Below, piece after piece: positions 7,131 through 15,382 of a stretch of 17,542 nt of DNA (its first letter is position 1; each line of letters opens with the position of its first letter). The stretch lies in assembly GCA_910585535.1 (NCBI GenBank), contig CAJUFK010000067.1:1-17542 (forward strand), given 5' to 3'. The translations under genes and the position numbers were made by a program. The stretch comes from an uncultured Angelakisella sp. GTDB lineage: Bacteria > Bacillota > Clostridia > Oscillospirales > Ruminococcaceae. The notes under the pieces were generated by a model. The model saw only the letters and a list, made by a program, of their open reading frames with translations, was not told the DNA's origin and did no database searches.

Positions 7131-7820
7131 TTACCGTCGTTCCGGCAGCCCGGGCACCTGGGGCCGGATCCAAAGGGTCTCCTTGCCCGGGAAGGAAACC
7201 TTTCCCGCCAGGCTCTCCGGCAGCATCACTGCCTCCCAGGCAAGGCCCAGGGGCTCCAGCAGCCGGGAAAGGCGGTCCGCCCCCTCCAGGGCGGCCTCCC
7301 GGCCCCCGTCCCCGCCCCGCCAGGGGTTGCAGAGGATACAGGCCCGGTCCGGCTCCAGTCCCGCCCAGGCCAGGGTAGCGGCCAGCTCCTCCCCAAGGCT
7401 TTGGGCTGTAAGCCCCGGCCTCCGGAAGGGGTTGACAGGGAGAAGCGCCTGGGTGGTCCCCTCCCCCAAAAGCTCCCGGTACCGCCCCAGGGTCCGGGCC
7501 CCGTTTTGGCCGCCCCCCACGTCCAGGATGACCCGGTGGGCAGGGTCGGCCAGGGCCTCGGCCACCCCTCCCGGGACCAGGGGGGAATCCAAAAACTCCT
7601 CCCCATGGATCAGCCGGACGCCGCGGCCCTCCAGCCGGGGGGACAGATCCCGCAGGCGGAACATCCCTTTTGTCTGGTCCAGGTCAAAGACCAGCAGCTT
7701 TTCCGGCTCCTCCTCCCGGAGGGCCAAAGCCAGGGCCAGCTCGGTCTTGCCGCTTCCAGGGGGCCCCAGAATGAGAAGGTTCTTCCTTTGCAGAAAGGGC
7801 GGTTCTCTGTTTCGGGACAA
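7131..7820 (-). CDS. Small P-loop ATPase associated with the oxidoreductase genes
   Basis: A 229-residue cytosolic protein with a Walker A motif GPPGSGKT at residues 19-26, a DLDQTKGMFR segment where MinD/ParA/CooC-type ATPases carry their second acidic motif, and VILDVGGGQNGARTLGRY in mid-protein. From memory, comparable nucleotide-binding proteins (with DLDIVNPYFR-like segments and GG-D/N-GAR-LGR) often sit beside Kor/Vor/Por genes in Clostridia. Their role is unknown; assembly or maturation of the FeS enzyme is one possibility, service to the LarA nickel cofactor another. The start is ambiguous: TTG at 7818-7820 has GGAGG about nine bases upstream, while GTG at 7827-7829 overlaps the larA stop but sits directly on the ribosome binding site. 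I prefer TTG. No zinc- or nickel-binding Cys pair is visible. Confidence 0.8.
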   Translation of the reverse strand: MSRNREPPFLQRKNLLILGPPGSGKTELALALALREEEPEKLLVFDLDQTKGMFRLRDLSPRLEGRGVRLIHGEEFLDSPLVPGGVAEALADPAHRVILDVGGGQNGARTLGRYRELLGEGTTQALLPVNPFRRPGLTAQSLGEELAATLAWAGLEPDRACILCNPWRGGDGGREAALEGADRLSRLLEPLGLAWEAVMLPESLAGKVSFPGKETLWIRPQVPGLPERR

Positions 7821-7825
7821 AGCGG

Positions 7826-9076
7826 TCACTCCTCCCTGGCGAAATAAGTAATGGTGCCGTCGGCGATAACCGAGACCCGGGTCCCGGGGCCGTAGTCCTG
7901 TTCCAGAAGGGCCAGGGTCTCCTCCCAGCTGTCCAGATAGACCTGCTTGTCCACGTCCCCAAAGAGGGGGGCGCTGCCCAGGTCGGGGTAGGGCATATTG
8001 CAGAGGATCCGCCGCACCTGGGGCCGGCTGCGGAAGATCCTGCCGCACATCCGTCCGCCGCTGTTCTTGCCGAAGTACCCAAAGACGTAATGGGGGATCT
8101 GCCCCAGGCTGGTGTGGTCCACCAAAACGATGTCTCCCCCCTTGGGGGAAAGGCCCATGCAGGCCAGGCTGATGGCGATGTTGGCCTCGCTGGCCTTGGC
8201 GTTGGCGTTGACAATAACAATGTCCTTATCCGCCGGGCGCTTTGTCCGGTAGAGCCGCTGGGCGGCGGGGACCCCGGCGTAGTAGGCCTCGATGGGATCC
8301 CCGGCGTAAAGATCCACCGGCTCCAGGCGGGTGTTGTAGATGCAGTCCAGCTTGAAGAACTCCCCCACCATCCGGGTCATCTCCTCGATCTCGGCGCGCA
8401 TCCCCTCCATTCGCAGGTCCCCCATCATTTCGGTGCTGTTCAGCTGATGCTCCCGAAGGTATTCCACCGCGGTGGTGTGGTTTTGGACGATGGTCTCGAT
8501 GGAGGCCATGCCGGGAAACAACAATTTCCCGCCCCCGCCGAAGGAGTTGAAAACGTGAGGGGTCAGGGCCCCCAGGCCGATCTTCAGGTCGCAGTCCATC
8601 AGCTCCTTGTTGATCTTCACCTCCACCCCCCGGCTGGTGGTCCCGATGGGGACACAGCCGTCGTAGCAGTTGTGGTTGTAGATCGGGTAGCGATGGCAGA
8701 TCTCCTCCCCCAGCTTCTGGACAAAATCCCGGCGGGTGTGGGCCCCGTGGGTCCCCAGAGCGCAGAGGAACCGGATCTGATTCCTTTGGACGCCGGCGGC
8801 GTGAAGTTCCTCCAGCACCGCCTCGGCCATGACCTGGGTGGGGGTGCCCCGGGTGATGTCGTCAAAGACGATTGCAACCTCTTTCCGCCCCCGAGCCAGC
8901 TCCCGCAGAGGCTTCATGCCATAAGGCCGGTTCAGCTTCTCCTTGATCTGCTCCTTGGTCATCTGGGGCAGGTCGTCCCCGGGGATGCCGTGATATTCCA
9001 CCTCCCAGTGGTCCGGCAGGCGGATCGTTACAGGCCGGAAGCCCTGCCAGGCGTTTTGCTGCATTGTAAATTCCAT
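7826..9076 (-). CDS. larA: LarA-family nickel-pincer 2-hydroxyacid racemase/epimerase
   Basis: A 416-residue LarA homologue. LarA inverts the C2 centre of 2-hydroxyacids by hydride transfer to a nickel-pincer nucleotide bound to a lysine. Key residues fall almost exactly at Lactiplantibacillus plantarum LarA numbers: DDITRGTP (72-79, including R76), GTH (108-110), H174 in LTPHVFNSFGGGG, K184 (cofactor lysine) and H200 (nickel ligand) in IETIVQNH. The later pocket region reads NANAKASEA near 290-298, where lactate racemase has a Tyr-Gln-x-x-Lys pattern, so lactate is probably not the substrate; a larger hydroxyacid is more likely. The ATG at 9074-9076 has AAAGGAGGAG six bases upstream. The gene overlaps the end of the ilvD-like gene by 49 bases. 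Cofactor genes larB, larC and larE are not in the window. Confidence 0.9.
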   Translation of the reverse strand: MEFTMQQNAWQGFRPVTIRLPDHWEVEYHGIPGDDLPQMTKEQIKEKLNRPYGMKPLRELARGRKEVAIVFDDITRGTPTQVMAEAVLEELHAAGVQRNQIRFLCALGTHGAHTRRDFVQKLGEEICHRYPIYNHNCYDGCVPIGTTSRGVEVKINKELMDCDLKIGLGALTPHVFNSFGGGGKLLFPGMASIETIVQNHTTAVEYLREHQLNSTEMMGDLRMEGMRAEIEEMTRMVGEFFKLDCIYNTRLEPVDLYAGDPIEAYYAGVPAAQRLYRTKRPADKDIVIVNANAKASEANIAISLACMGLSPKGGDIVLVDHTSLGQIPHYVFGYFGKNSGGRMCGRIFRSRPQVRRILCNMPYPDLGSAPLFGDVDKQVYLDSWEETLALLEQDYGPGTRVSVIADGTITYFAREE

Positions 9077-10752
9077 TCGTCTCCTCCTTTTCTGTCGGCC
9101 AGGGCGGCGCCAAAGGCCACCGGCCCCACTAAGGCGGCGTACCGCCGCAGGTACCCCTTGGGGATCTCCTTTTGGGGCGGGGAGAGCTTCCCCCGCCTCC
9201 GCTCCAGCTCCTCCTCCGGGACCTCCAGGTCGATCCGCCGCTCCGGGATGCTGTACCGGACCCGGTCCCCGGTCCGCACCAGAGCGATGGGGCCGCCCAG
9301 GGCCGCCTCCGGGGAGACGTGGCCGAAGCAGGCTCCGCCGCTGACCCCGGAAAACCGCCCGTCGGTAAGGAGGGCCACCTCCTTCCCCAGGCCAAGGCCC
9401 AGCAGGAGGCCGGTGAGGTGAACCATCTCCCGCATCCCCGGGCCGCCCTTGGGCCCCTCGTACCGGACCACGATAAGGTCCCCCTTTTGGATCTTCCCCT
9501 CCCGGAGGGCGGCGGCGGTCTCCTCCTCCGAGTCAAAGACCTTGGCGACGCCGTCAAAGACAAACATCTCCGGGGGACAGGCGGCGGTTTTGATGACACA
9601 GCCCTGGGGGGCGATGTTTCCGTAAAGGACCGCCAGTCCCCCCTCTGCCAGGTAGGGACGGGACAGGGGGCGGATCACCTCCGGACCGGTGACCCTGGCG
9701 TTTTGGGTCACCGTCTCCAGGGTCTCCCCGGTGACGGTGAGGGCGGAGCCGTCCACAAAGCCCCCCTCCAGGCCCTGGCGGAGCAGGGCGCTCATCCCCC
9801 CGGCCCGGTGGAAATCGGTGAGGTACTGCTCCCCCGAAGGGGAAAGATGGCAGAGGTTGGGGACCCGCCGGCTGGCCTCGTCAAACTCCCGGAGGGAGAG
9901 GGGGATCCCCAGCTCCCCGGCGACGGCCGGGAGGTGGAGGAGGGTGTTGGTGGAACAGCCAATCATCATATCCGACGCAATGGCGTTGGCGAAGGCGGCT
10001 GGGGTCATAATTTGGGAGGGCTTCCGGTCCGCCAGGACCATCTCCACAATCCGCTCCCCCGAATCCCTGGCCAGGCGGAGCCGTCCGGCATGAACCGCCG
10101 GAATGGTGCCGTTCCCCGGCAGGGCCATCCCCAGGGCCTCGGTGAGACAGGCCATGGAGTTGGCGGTGAACATCCCGGCGCAGCTGCCCCACCCGGGACA
10201 GGCCTCCTCCTCAATGGCCGGGAGGGCGCTTGCCGGCAGCTCCCCCTTGACCACCTGTCCCCGGATCCGGCTGAGGGCCGCCAGATCCAGGTCCATCTCC
10301 CCCAGCCGGCCCGGGAGCATGGGGCCGCTGTTTACCAGGATGGCCGGGATGTCCAGCCGGGCGGCGGCCATCAGCATCCCCGGGGTGATTTTATCGCAGC
10401 CGGTGATGAGGACCACACCGTCCAGGCGGTGGGCCTGGGCCATGGTCTCGACGGAATCGGCGATGAGTTCCCGGCTGGGGAGGGACCAGCGCATCCCCCC
10501 GTGCCCGGCGCAGTAGCCGTCACAGACCCCGATGGTGCTGCACGCCAGGGGGGTCCCCCCGGCCCGCCAGATCCCCTCCTCCACCGACTTGGCAAGCTTG
10601 TCCATCCCCATATGTCCCGGGAAAGACGGGCTGTAGGCGTTGATGACCCCAATAAGGGGCTGGTCGATGTCCTCCTGGCGGTACCCCGCCCCCTTTAAGA
10701 GGGCCCGGGTGGAAACCCGGTGGATCCCTGATTTCATAAGATCGCTTCGCAT
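9028..10752 (-). CDS. IlvD/Edd-family dihydroxyacid or sugar-acid dehydratase
   Basis: A 574-residue member of the FeS dehydratase family that converts 2,3-dihydroxyacids to 2-oxo-3-deoxyacids. Visible motifs: LPSRELIADSVE, GCDKITPGM (C119, with K121 the carbamylated lysine of the family), CPGWGSCAGMFTANSM (C185, C191), GCSTNTLLHLPA, YEGPKGGPGM and TDGRFSGVSGGACFGHVSPE. The N-terminal FeS position has SFPGHMG, like Escherichia coli IlvD (VPGH), not the TPCN of [2Fe-2S] members; an oxygen-sensitive cluster is therefore likely. The usual DGIAMGH is changed to CDGYCAGH, with extra cysteines at 71, 77 and 81. The ATG at 10750-10752 has AGGAGG seven bases upstream. The last 15 or so residues are read inside larA. 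Catabolic context argues against a purely biosynthetic IlvD, though that cannot be excluded. Confidence 0.9.
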   Translation of the reverse strand: MRSDLMKSGIHRVSTRALLKGAGYRQEDIDQPLIGVINAYSPSFPGHMGMDKLAKSVEEGIWRAGGTPLACSTIGVCDGYCAGHGGMRWSLPSRELIADSVETMAQAHRLDGVVLITGCDKITPGMLMAAARLDIPAILVNSGPMLPGRLGEMDLDLAALSRIRGQVVKGELPASALPAIEEEACPGWGSCAGMFTANSMACLTEALGMALPGNGTIPAVHAGRLRLARDSGERIVEMVLADRKPSQIMTPAAFANAIASDMMIGCSTNTLLHLPAVAGELGIPLSLREFDEASRRVPNLCHLSPSGEQYLTDFHRAGGMSALLRQGLEGGFVDGSALTVTGETLETVTQNARVTGPEVIRPLSRPYLAEGGLAVLYGNIAPQGCVIKTAACPPEMFVFDGVAKVFDSEEETAAALREGKIQKGDLIVVRYEGPKGGPGMREMVHLTGLLLGLGLGKEVALLTDGRFSGVSGGACFGHVSPEAALGGPIALVRTGDRVRYSIPERRIDLEVPEEELERRRGKLSPPQKEIPKGYLRRYAALVGPVAFGAALADRKGGDEWNLQCSKTPGRASGL

Positions 10753-10766
10753 GGGTCTGCCTCCTT

Positions 10767-12692
10767 TTACCCCTTGATGCCGTACCGCTCCATCTTTCGG
10801 GCCAGGGTGCTGCGGTCCATCCCCAGGCGGCGGGCGGTTCGGGTGCGGTTGCCCTCCTCCTCCAAAAGGGCCTCGGCGATGGCTCTTCGCTCCAGCTCCT
10901 CCAGGGTCTGGCCTCCCCGGGCGCGGCTCTCGTGCTTCTGCTGGCGGTAGTACAGATCCTGGAGAACCGGGAGGATGGCCTCCCGCCGGGCCACCCCCTC
11001 CCGGGTGAGGGCCACGATCTTTTCCAGGGTGTTGCGAAGTTCCCGGACGTTTCCGGGCCAGTCGTACTCCCCCAGAACCTGGAGAATCTCCCCGTCCACC
11101 CCGGTGACCCGGCACCCCAGCCTGCGGTCGATCTCCCCGATGAGGGCCTCCACCAAAAGGGGAATGTCCTCCCGGCGCTTTCGCAGGGCGGGAAGGTGGA
11201 TGTTCAGGATGCTCAGGCGGAAGTACAGGTCGTTGCGGAAGTTCCCGTCCAGCACCGCCTCGTAAAGATCCTGGTTGGTGGCGGCCACCACCCGGACGTC
11301 CACCGGAATGACCTTTTCGCCCCCCACCCGGCGGACCTCTCGTTCCTGGAGGACCCGCAGAAGCAGTGCCTGCATCCGCTTATCGATCTCCCCAATCTCG
11401 TCCAGGAAGATGGTCCCCTTGTGGGCCAGTTCAAAGAGGCCGGCGCTGCCGCCCCGCCGGGCCCCGGTAAAGGCCCCGTCCACGTAGCCGAAGAGTTCGC
11501 TTTCCAGCAGGGAACCGGGGAGGGCGGAGCAGTTCACCGCCACAAAGGGCTCCCCCCGCCGGGGGCTGGCGTTGTGGATGGACTGGGCCAGAATCTCTTT
11601 GCCGGTGCCGGTCTCCCCGGTGAGGAGGATGGTGGAATCCAGCTGGCAGAAGGTCTGGGCCAGCTTTTTGGTCTGGGCCAGGCATCGGCTTTCCCCAATA
11701 AGGTCGTCAAAGGTGTAGTGGGCGGTAAGGCCCTTCTGGGCCAGCTGGGAGCGCATCCGGCGGCCGGATTCCTCCACGTCCTGGATCTTCTGGAAGGTGG
11801 AGATCGCCCCCAGCACCTCCCTGCCCGCCCGAAGAGGGATGTTGGTCACCACCAGCTCCCGGCTTTTCACCACCCGGTTCTTCTCCTCCTGGCCGCTTTG
11901 CACCGTCGCCTCCAGGTTCAGCTCCGGCACCACCTGGGAAATGGGCTGCCCCTGGGACAGGCTGTCCAGACCCAGCAGCCTCCGGGCCCTGGCGTTGCAA
12001 AGGGTGATCCGTCCGGCGCCGTCCACGGCGATGAGGCCGTCGGGAGACACGTTGATGATGGTGCGAAGCATCTCCTTTTGCTGCTTCTCCGACTGGATGG
12101 CCCGGCAGACCCCCAGGGCCCGTTCCACCGAGGCGGACACCGCCTCCTGGGAGCAGCCCACCATCTCGTAGACCACGGGGTAGGGCTTCAGCAGGCGGAG
12201 GTGGAGGCCGTCGTACTCCCCCCAGCCGCCGCTGATGATGACCTGGACCCCCGCCCCCGCTGCCTGGAGGATCCGCCGGCGCAGCTCCGAAACGTCCTCC
12301 GCCCGGTACTCCTCCACCGAAAGGCCCAGGATCCGCCCCACCCGCTGCACCTTTTCCACAAAGGAAGCGCATTCCACCACCGCGATGCGCTTTTGGCTTC
12401 CTGCGTACTTCTGCATCGTCTCCAGAACATCCAGGTCGGTGACCTCCAGCTCCACCACCTGGACCTGGGGAAAGCGGCGGCGGACCTCACTGGCCAGGGT
12501 GCCCCGGGTGACAACAATTTCCTTTCCGGCGGCCACCTGCTCCGCCACCCGCTCCAGGATGGACTTCCGGTAGTCCCGGTCCTGCTCCCGTACCACGGTG
12601 ATGATCTCTATTTCCAGCCCCCGCTTTTCCAGTTCCCGGCGGTAATAGGGCTCCATCTGCCGGAACGGCACCACGATGAGGGTGTTCTTCAC
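10767..12692 (-). CDS. Sigma-54-dependent activator with PrpR_N sensor, PAS, AAA+ and Fis-type HTH
   Basis: A 641-residue enhancer-binding protein. Residues 1 to about 190 resemble the PrpR_N sensor domain (IVVPFRQMEPYY, VVTRGTLASEVRR, ISGGWGEYDGL), which binds small-molecule or acyl-CoA-type effectors. A PAS domain follows (about 205-310). The AAA+ domain has Walker A GETGTGKE, the sigma-54 contact loop GAFTGA (in ELFGYVDGAFTGARR) and Walker B GTIFLDEIGEI. The C-terminus is a Fis-type helix-turn-helix (RTRTARRLGMDRSTLARKMERYG). I chose the GTG at 12690-12692 because of the GGAGGAAGG upstream and because VKNTLIVVPF begins the domain; upstream residues are unconserved. Its intact GAFTGA loop means it can act on sigma-54. 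It sits inside the operon, so it probably regulates the unit it belongs to. The 95 bases before it show no clear promoter or terminator. Confidence 0.94.
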   Translation of the reverse strand: MKNTLIVVPFRQMEPYYRRELEKRGLEIEIITVVREQDRDYRKSILERVAEQVAAGKEIVVTRGTLASEVRRRFPQVQVVELEVTDLDVLETMQKYAGSQKRIAVVECASFVEKVQRVGRILGLSVEEYRAEDVSELRRRILQAAGAGVQVIISGGWGEYDGLHLRLLKPYPVVYEMVGCSQEAVSASVERALGVCRAIQSEKQQKEMLRTIINVSPDGLIAVDGAGRITLCNARARRLLGLDSLSQGQPISQVVPELNLEATVQSGQEEKNRVVKSRELVVTNIPLRAGREVLGAISTFQKIQDVEESGRRMRSQLAQKGLTAHYTFDDLIGESRCLAQTKKLAQTFCQLDSTILLTGETGTGKEILAQSIHNASPRRGEPFVAVNCSALPGSLLESELFGYVDGAFTGARRGGSAGLFELAHKGTIFLDEIGEIDKRMQALLLRVLQEREVRRVGGEKVIPVDVRVVAATNQDLYEAVLDGNFRNDLYFRLSILNIHLPALRKRREDIPLLVEALIGEIDRRLGCRVTGVDGEILQVLGEYDWPGNVRELRNTLEKIVALTREGVARREAILPVLQDLYYRQQKHESRARGGQTLEELERRAIAEALLEEEGNRTRTARRLGMDRSTLARKMERYGIKG

Positions 12693-12787
12693 GTTTCTAC
12701 CTTCCTCCCCTTTAGGACCTGTATTCGCAACCGCTGCACGCCGTCTGGCCGGCCCTTTTGGCATCCCTCGGTTATGAAGCTAGGTTC

Positions 12788-13948
12788 TTAGATCGATTTG
12801 GAATGGCTCCACAAGCAAACAAAGCTGGTTTGCCCGTTTCTTTCGCTTTTGGTGAGGGCGCCCTCTGCGGTGGAGAGAAGCTGTTCCGCCATCCTCTCCC
12901 GAAGATCCCGGAAGGTACAGCCGTCCTCCAGCACCAGGCCGGCGTCCACGTCCATATCCAAGGGCATCCGCCGGTACAGGGCGCTGTTGCTGGCCACCTT
13001 GACCACCGGGACGATGGGGAAGCCCAGGGGGGTCCCCCGCCCGGTGCTGAAAAAGATGATCTGGCAGCCCAAGGCCGCAAGTCCGGTAAGGGATTCTGCG
13101 TCGTAACCGGGGCCGTCCATGATGATGAGCCCCTTCTGGCCGGAGGGCTGTCCGTACTCCACCACGTCGGTAATTATGGAGCTGCCCCCCTTGCGGACAC
13201 AGCCCAAAGCCTTTTCCTGGATGGTGCTCATCCCCCCGTCCATGTTGCCGGGGGCGATGGCCCGGGCGGCATTTTCCCCCAGACACCGCAGGGTGTTTTG
13301 GTGTGCGTCCTCCACCACCTCCAGGATCCGCCTTTTAATCTCCTCGTTTTTTGCCCTGCGGCCTAAAATACCGGTGGTGCCGATGAGTTCGGTGGTCTCG
13401 GTGAGGACGGCGGATCCCCCCTGGGCGATGAGCCAGTCGGCCAGGTCCCCGATGGCGGGGTTGGCGGTGACCCCGGAAAAGGCGTCGGAGCCGCCGCACT
13501 CCATCCCCAGGATCAGGCTGCCGAGAGGGGTCTCGGCCCGCTCCACCTGGGCGGCCTGGGCGGCCAGCCGCCGGGCGGCCCGAATCCCCTTTTCCACCGC
13601 CTGGCCGGAGCCCCCCTCCTGGATGGTGAGAAGTTCCACCGGGCGGCCGCTTTTCCGGATCTCCTCCGCCACCCAGGAGGCGGGGGTGCCCTCACAGCCC
13701 AGGCTCACCAGCACCACGCCGTAGACGTTGGGGTTGCGCCCCAGTCCGGCCAGGATCCGGTTGTGCATCTCCCGTTCCGGCCGCCTGCCGCAGCCGTGGC
13801 CGTGGCAGATGGCCACCGCCCCTTCCACCTCCCTGGCGATCCGTTCCGCCACCAGGTTGGCGCAGGACACGGTGGAGATCACCGCCACAAAGTTCCGGAT
13901 CCCCACCCCGCCGTCCGGCCGGGGGTACCCCATAAAAGTGGTCTTCAT
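12788..13948 (-). CDS. UxaA-family hydroxyacid dehydratase, large subunit
   Basis: A 386-residue protein matching the central and C-terminal domains of altronate/galactarate dehydratases (UxaA, GarD) and of the large chain of sulfolactate lyase. Motifs: GYPRPDGGVGIRNFVAVIST at the start, CHGHGCG near residue 48, VLVSLGCEG, GMECGGSDAFSGVTANPAIG, and GNMDGGMSTIQEKALGC. The family eliminates water (or sulfite) from 2,3-substituted acids using a metal ion. The SAF domain that is fused in UxaA is a separate gene directly upstream here. The start at 13946-13948 has AGGGGG upstream. Substrate is not determinable from motifs. Altronate, a tetronate or a branched dihydroxyacid would all fit the catabolic context. 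Confidence 0.9.
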   Translation of the reverse strand: MKTTFMGYPRPDGGVGIRNFVAVISTVSCANLVAERIAREVEGAVAICHGHGCGRRPEREMHNRILAGLGRNPNVYGVVLVSLGCEGTPASWVAEEIRKSGRPVELLTIQEGGSGQAVEKGIRAARRLAAQAAQVERAETPLGSLILGMECGGSDAFSGVTANPAIGDLADWLIAQGGSAVLTETTELIGTTGILGRRAKNEEIKRRILEVVEDAHQNTLRCLGENAARAIAPGNMDGGMSTIQEKALGCVRKGGSSIITDVVEYGQPSGQKGLIIMDGPGYDAESLTGLAALGCQIIFFSTGRGTPLGFPIVPVVKVASNSALYRRMPLDMDVDAGLVLEDGCTFRDLRERMAEQLLSTAEGALTKSERNGQTSFVCLWSHSKSI

Positions 13949-13964
13949 TTTATTCTTCCCCCTA

Positions 13965-14237
13965 TCACATCATATCGTAGGCGTCCAAATTGTGGATATG
14001 CACCCACTCCCCCCGGCGGATGGCCCGGGTGGCGTAGCCGATGGCCTCCCCGTACCGGATCACCGGCTCCTTCTCCCCAATGTCCGCAATCGCCATCTTG
14101 TGGGAACAGGGGATCCTTTCCAGGGCAGGAAAGTCCTCCCCGCCGTCCTCCCCATGGATGGATTCCCCCTGTCCGATCTCCCGGACAGCGATTCCCACGT
14201 TGTCTTTGGGATCCATAATCAGCACCTGCTTTTTCAT
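13965..14237 (-). CDS. UxaA-family dehydratase, SAF-domain small subunit
   Basis: A 90-residue protein equal to the N-terminal SAF domain of altronate dehydratase. The segments DNVGIAVREIGQGESI, ERIPCSHKMAIADI, VIRYGEAIGYATRAI and GEWVHIHNL match the family pattern of small chains. It should form a heteromeric enzyme with the large subunit encoded 16 bases downstream. Its ATG (14235-14237) overlaps the buk stop by four bases (ATGA), indicating coupled translation. Confidence 0.92.
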   Translation of the reverse strand: MKKQVLIMDPKDNVGIAVREIGQGESIHGEDGGEDFPALERIPCSHKMAIADIGEKEPVIRYGEAIGYATRAIRRGEWVHIHNLDAYDMM

Positions 14238-15382
14238 TGCGCGGTCCCTTCCCCTTTCGATTCGTATTCCAGCAGCGCCTGCCGGAGCAGCTCCGCCTCC
14301 TCCAGGCGGTCCAGTTCCGGGGTGTACTCGTGGGCTGCCTCCTCCCCCTGCAGCACCCGGAGGGCCCCCAGGCTAAGGGCCTCCAGCTCGTCCTCCCCCG
14401 GCAGAACCACCACCTTGCCCAAAAAGGAGATCCGGGGGAGGAGCCAGCCCAGGAACAGCCGGGACCAGGCCACCGCCCCGGTGAGGACAATCTGGTCCAC
14501 CTGCCCCTCCAGGACGGTGGCCAGCTCCCCCACCCCCTTGGCGGTCTGGTAGGCCATGGTCTCGTAGACCAGCCGGGCCTTGGCGTCCCCGGCCTGGATC
14601 CGCCCTTCCACCTCCCGGGCGTCGTTGGTCCCCAGCAGGGAGACCAGGCCCCCCTGCCCCCGGGTCCGGCGGATGAGTTCCCCCGGTCCCAGATTTTGGG
14701 CGGCGGCGTGGCGCAGAAGGGGGGTTGCCGGGATCCGTCCTGCCCGCTCCGGGGAGAAGGGACCCTCGGAGTCCAAAACAACGTCAACCATCCGCCCCTT
14801 CCGGTGGGCGGAAAGGGTGATGCCGCCGCCCAGATGGACCACGATCTGGTTCAGGTCCCGGTAACTGCTGCCGGCCTCCCTGGCGGCCCGTATGGCCATG
14901 GCCCGCATATTCAGGGCGTGGCAGCGGCTGAGGCGGATCACCTCCCGGTAACCGGTGAGAAGGGCCAGGGGCTCCAGCTCGCTTACCGTCACCCCGTCGT
15001 AGACAAAGGCGGGGATCCCCAAAGGTTGGGCGACTTGGTAGGCAAGCACCCCGCCCAGGTTGGAGGCGTGCTGGCCCAAGGGGCGGTTCAGCAGCCGGTC
15101 CACCATCAGCTGGTTGACCCGGTAGGCCCCGCTTTGCACCGGGACGATGACCCCGCCCCGGCCCACCGCCGCCGCCAGCTTTGCCCGGGGGCCCAGGGAG
15201 TCCAAAAACTCCCCAACCGTTTGGGCCCGAAGCTCCAGCTGGTCCGACATGGTTTTGTAGGGGGCCAGCTGCTCTGCGGTGTAATCCACCTGCTTTTTCG
15301 CCGCCAGCTGGGTTCCCCGGTACACCCCCAGCTTCATAGAGGTGGACCCGGGGTTGATGGCAAGGATCAGCGGCTGGTCCAT
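14234..15382 (-). CDS. buk: Butyrate (branched-chain acid) kinase
   Basis: A 382-residue acetokinase-superfamily kinase that makes ATP from an acyl phosphate. The N-terminus (LILAINPGSTSMKLGVY) is the ATP-binding signature of butyrate kinases; VGRGGVIVPVQSGAYRVN and VHLGGGITLSAHRKGRMVD are further family blocks, and PGEDELEALSLGALRVLQGEE closes the fold. About 25 extra residues follow the usual end, forming a Glu/Leu-rich helix-like tail. Its ATG lies inside the end of ptb (16-base overlap) with AAGGAGGGG upstream. Buk enzymes often accept isobutyryl, valeryl and related phosphates, so butyrate itself need not be the product. Confidence 0.95.
   Translation of the reverse strand: MDQPLILAINPGSTSMKLGVYRGTQLAAKKQVDYTAEQLAPYKTMSDQLELRAQTVGEFLDSLGPRAKLAAAVGRGGVIVPVQSGAYRVNQLMVDRLLNRPLGQHASNLGGVLAYQVAQPLGIPAFVYDGVTVSELEPLALLTGYREVIRLSRCHALNMRAMAIRAAREAGSSYRDLNQIVVHLGGGITLSAHRKGRMVDVVLDSEGPFSPERAGRIPATPLLRHAAAQNLGPGELIRRTRGQGGLVSLLGTNDAREVEGRIQAGDAKARLVYETMAYQTAKGVGELATVLEGQVDQIVLTGAVAWSRLFLGWLLPRISFLGKVVVLPGEDELEALSLGALRVLQGEEAAHEYTPELDRLEEAELLRQALLEYESKGEGTAQ

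Noticed and set aside
10753..11115. Upstream extension of the ilvD-like frame into the activator gene
   Set aside because: The extra 121 codons lie inside the activator coding region and are Gly/Pro/Arg-rich; the ATG at 10752 has a strong ribosome binding site and a family-like start.
12700..12740. Possible sigma-54 promoter before the activator gene (GGCGTG...TTGC on the minus strand)
   Set aside because: The spacing between GG and GC is 12 bases where 10 is required, and the -24 element is poor.
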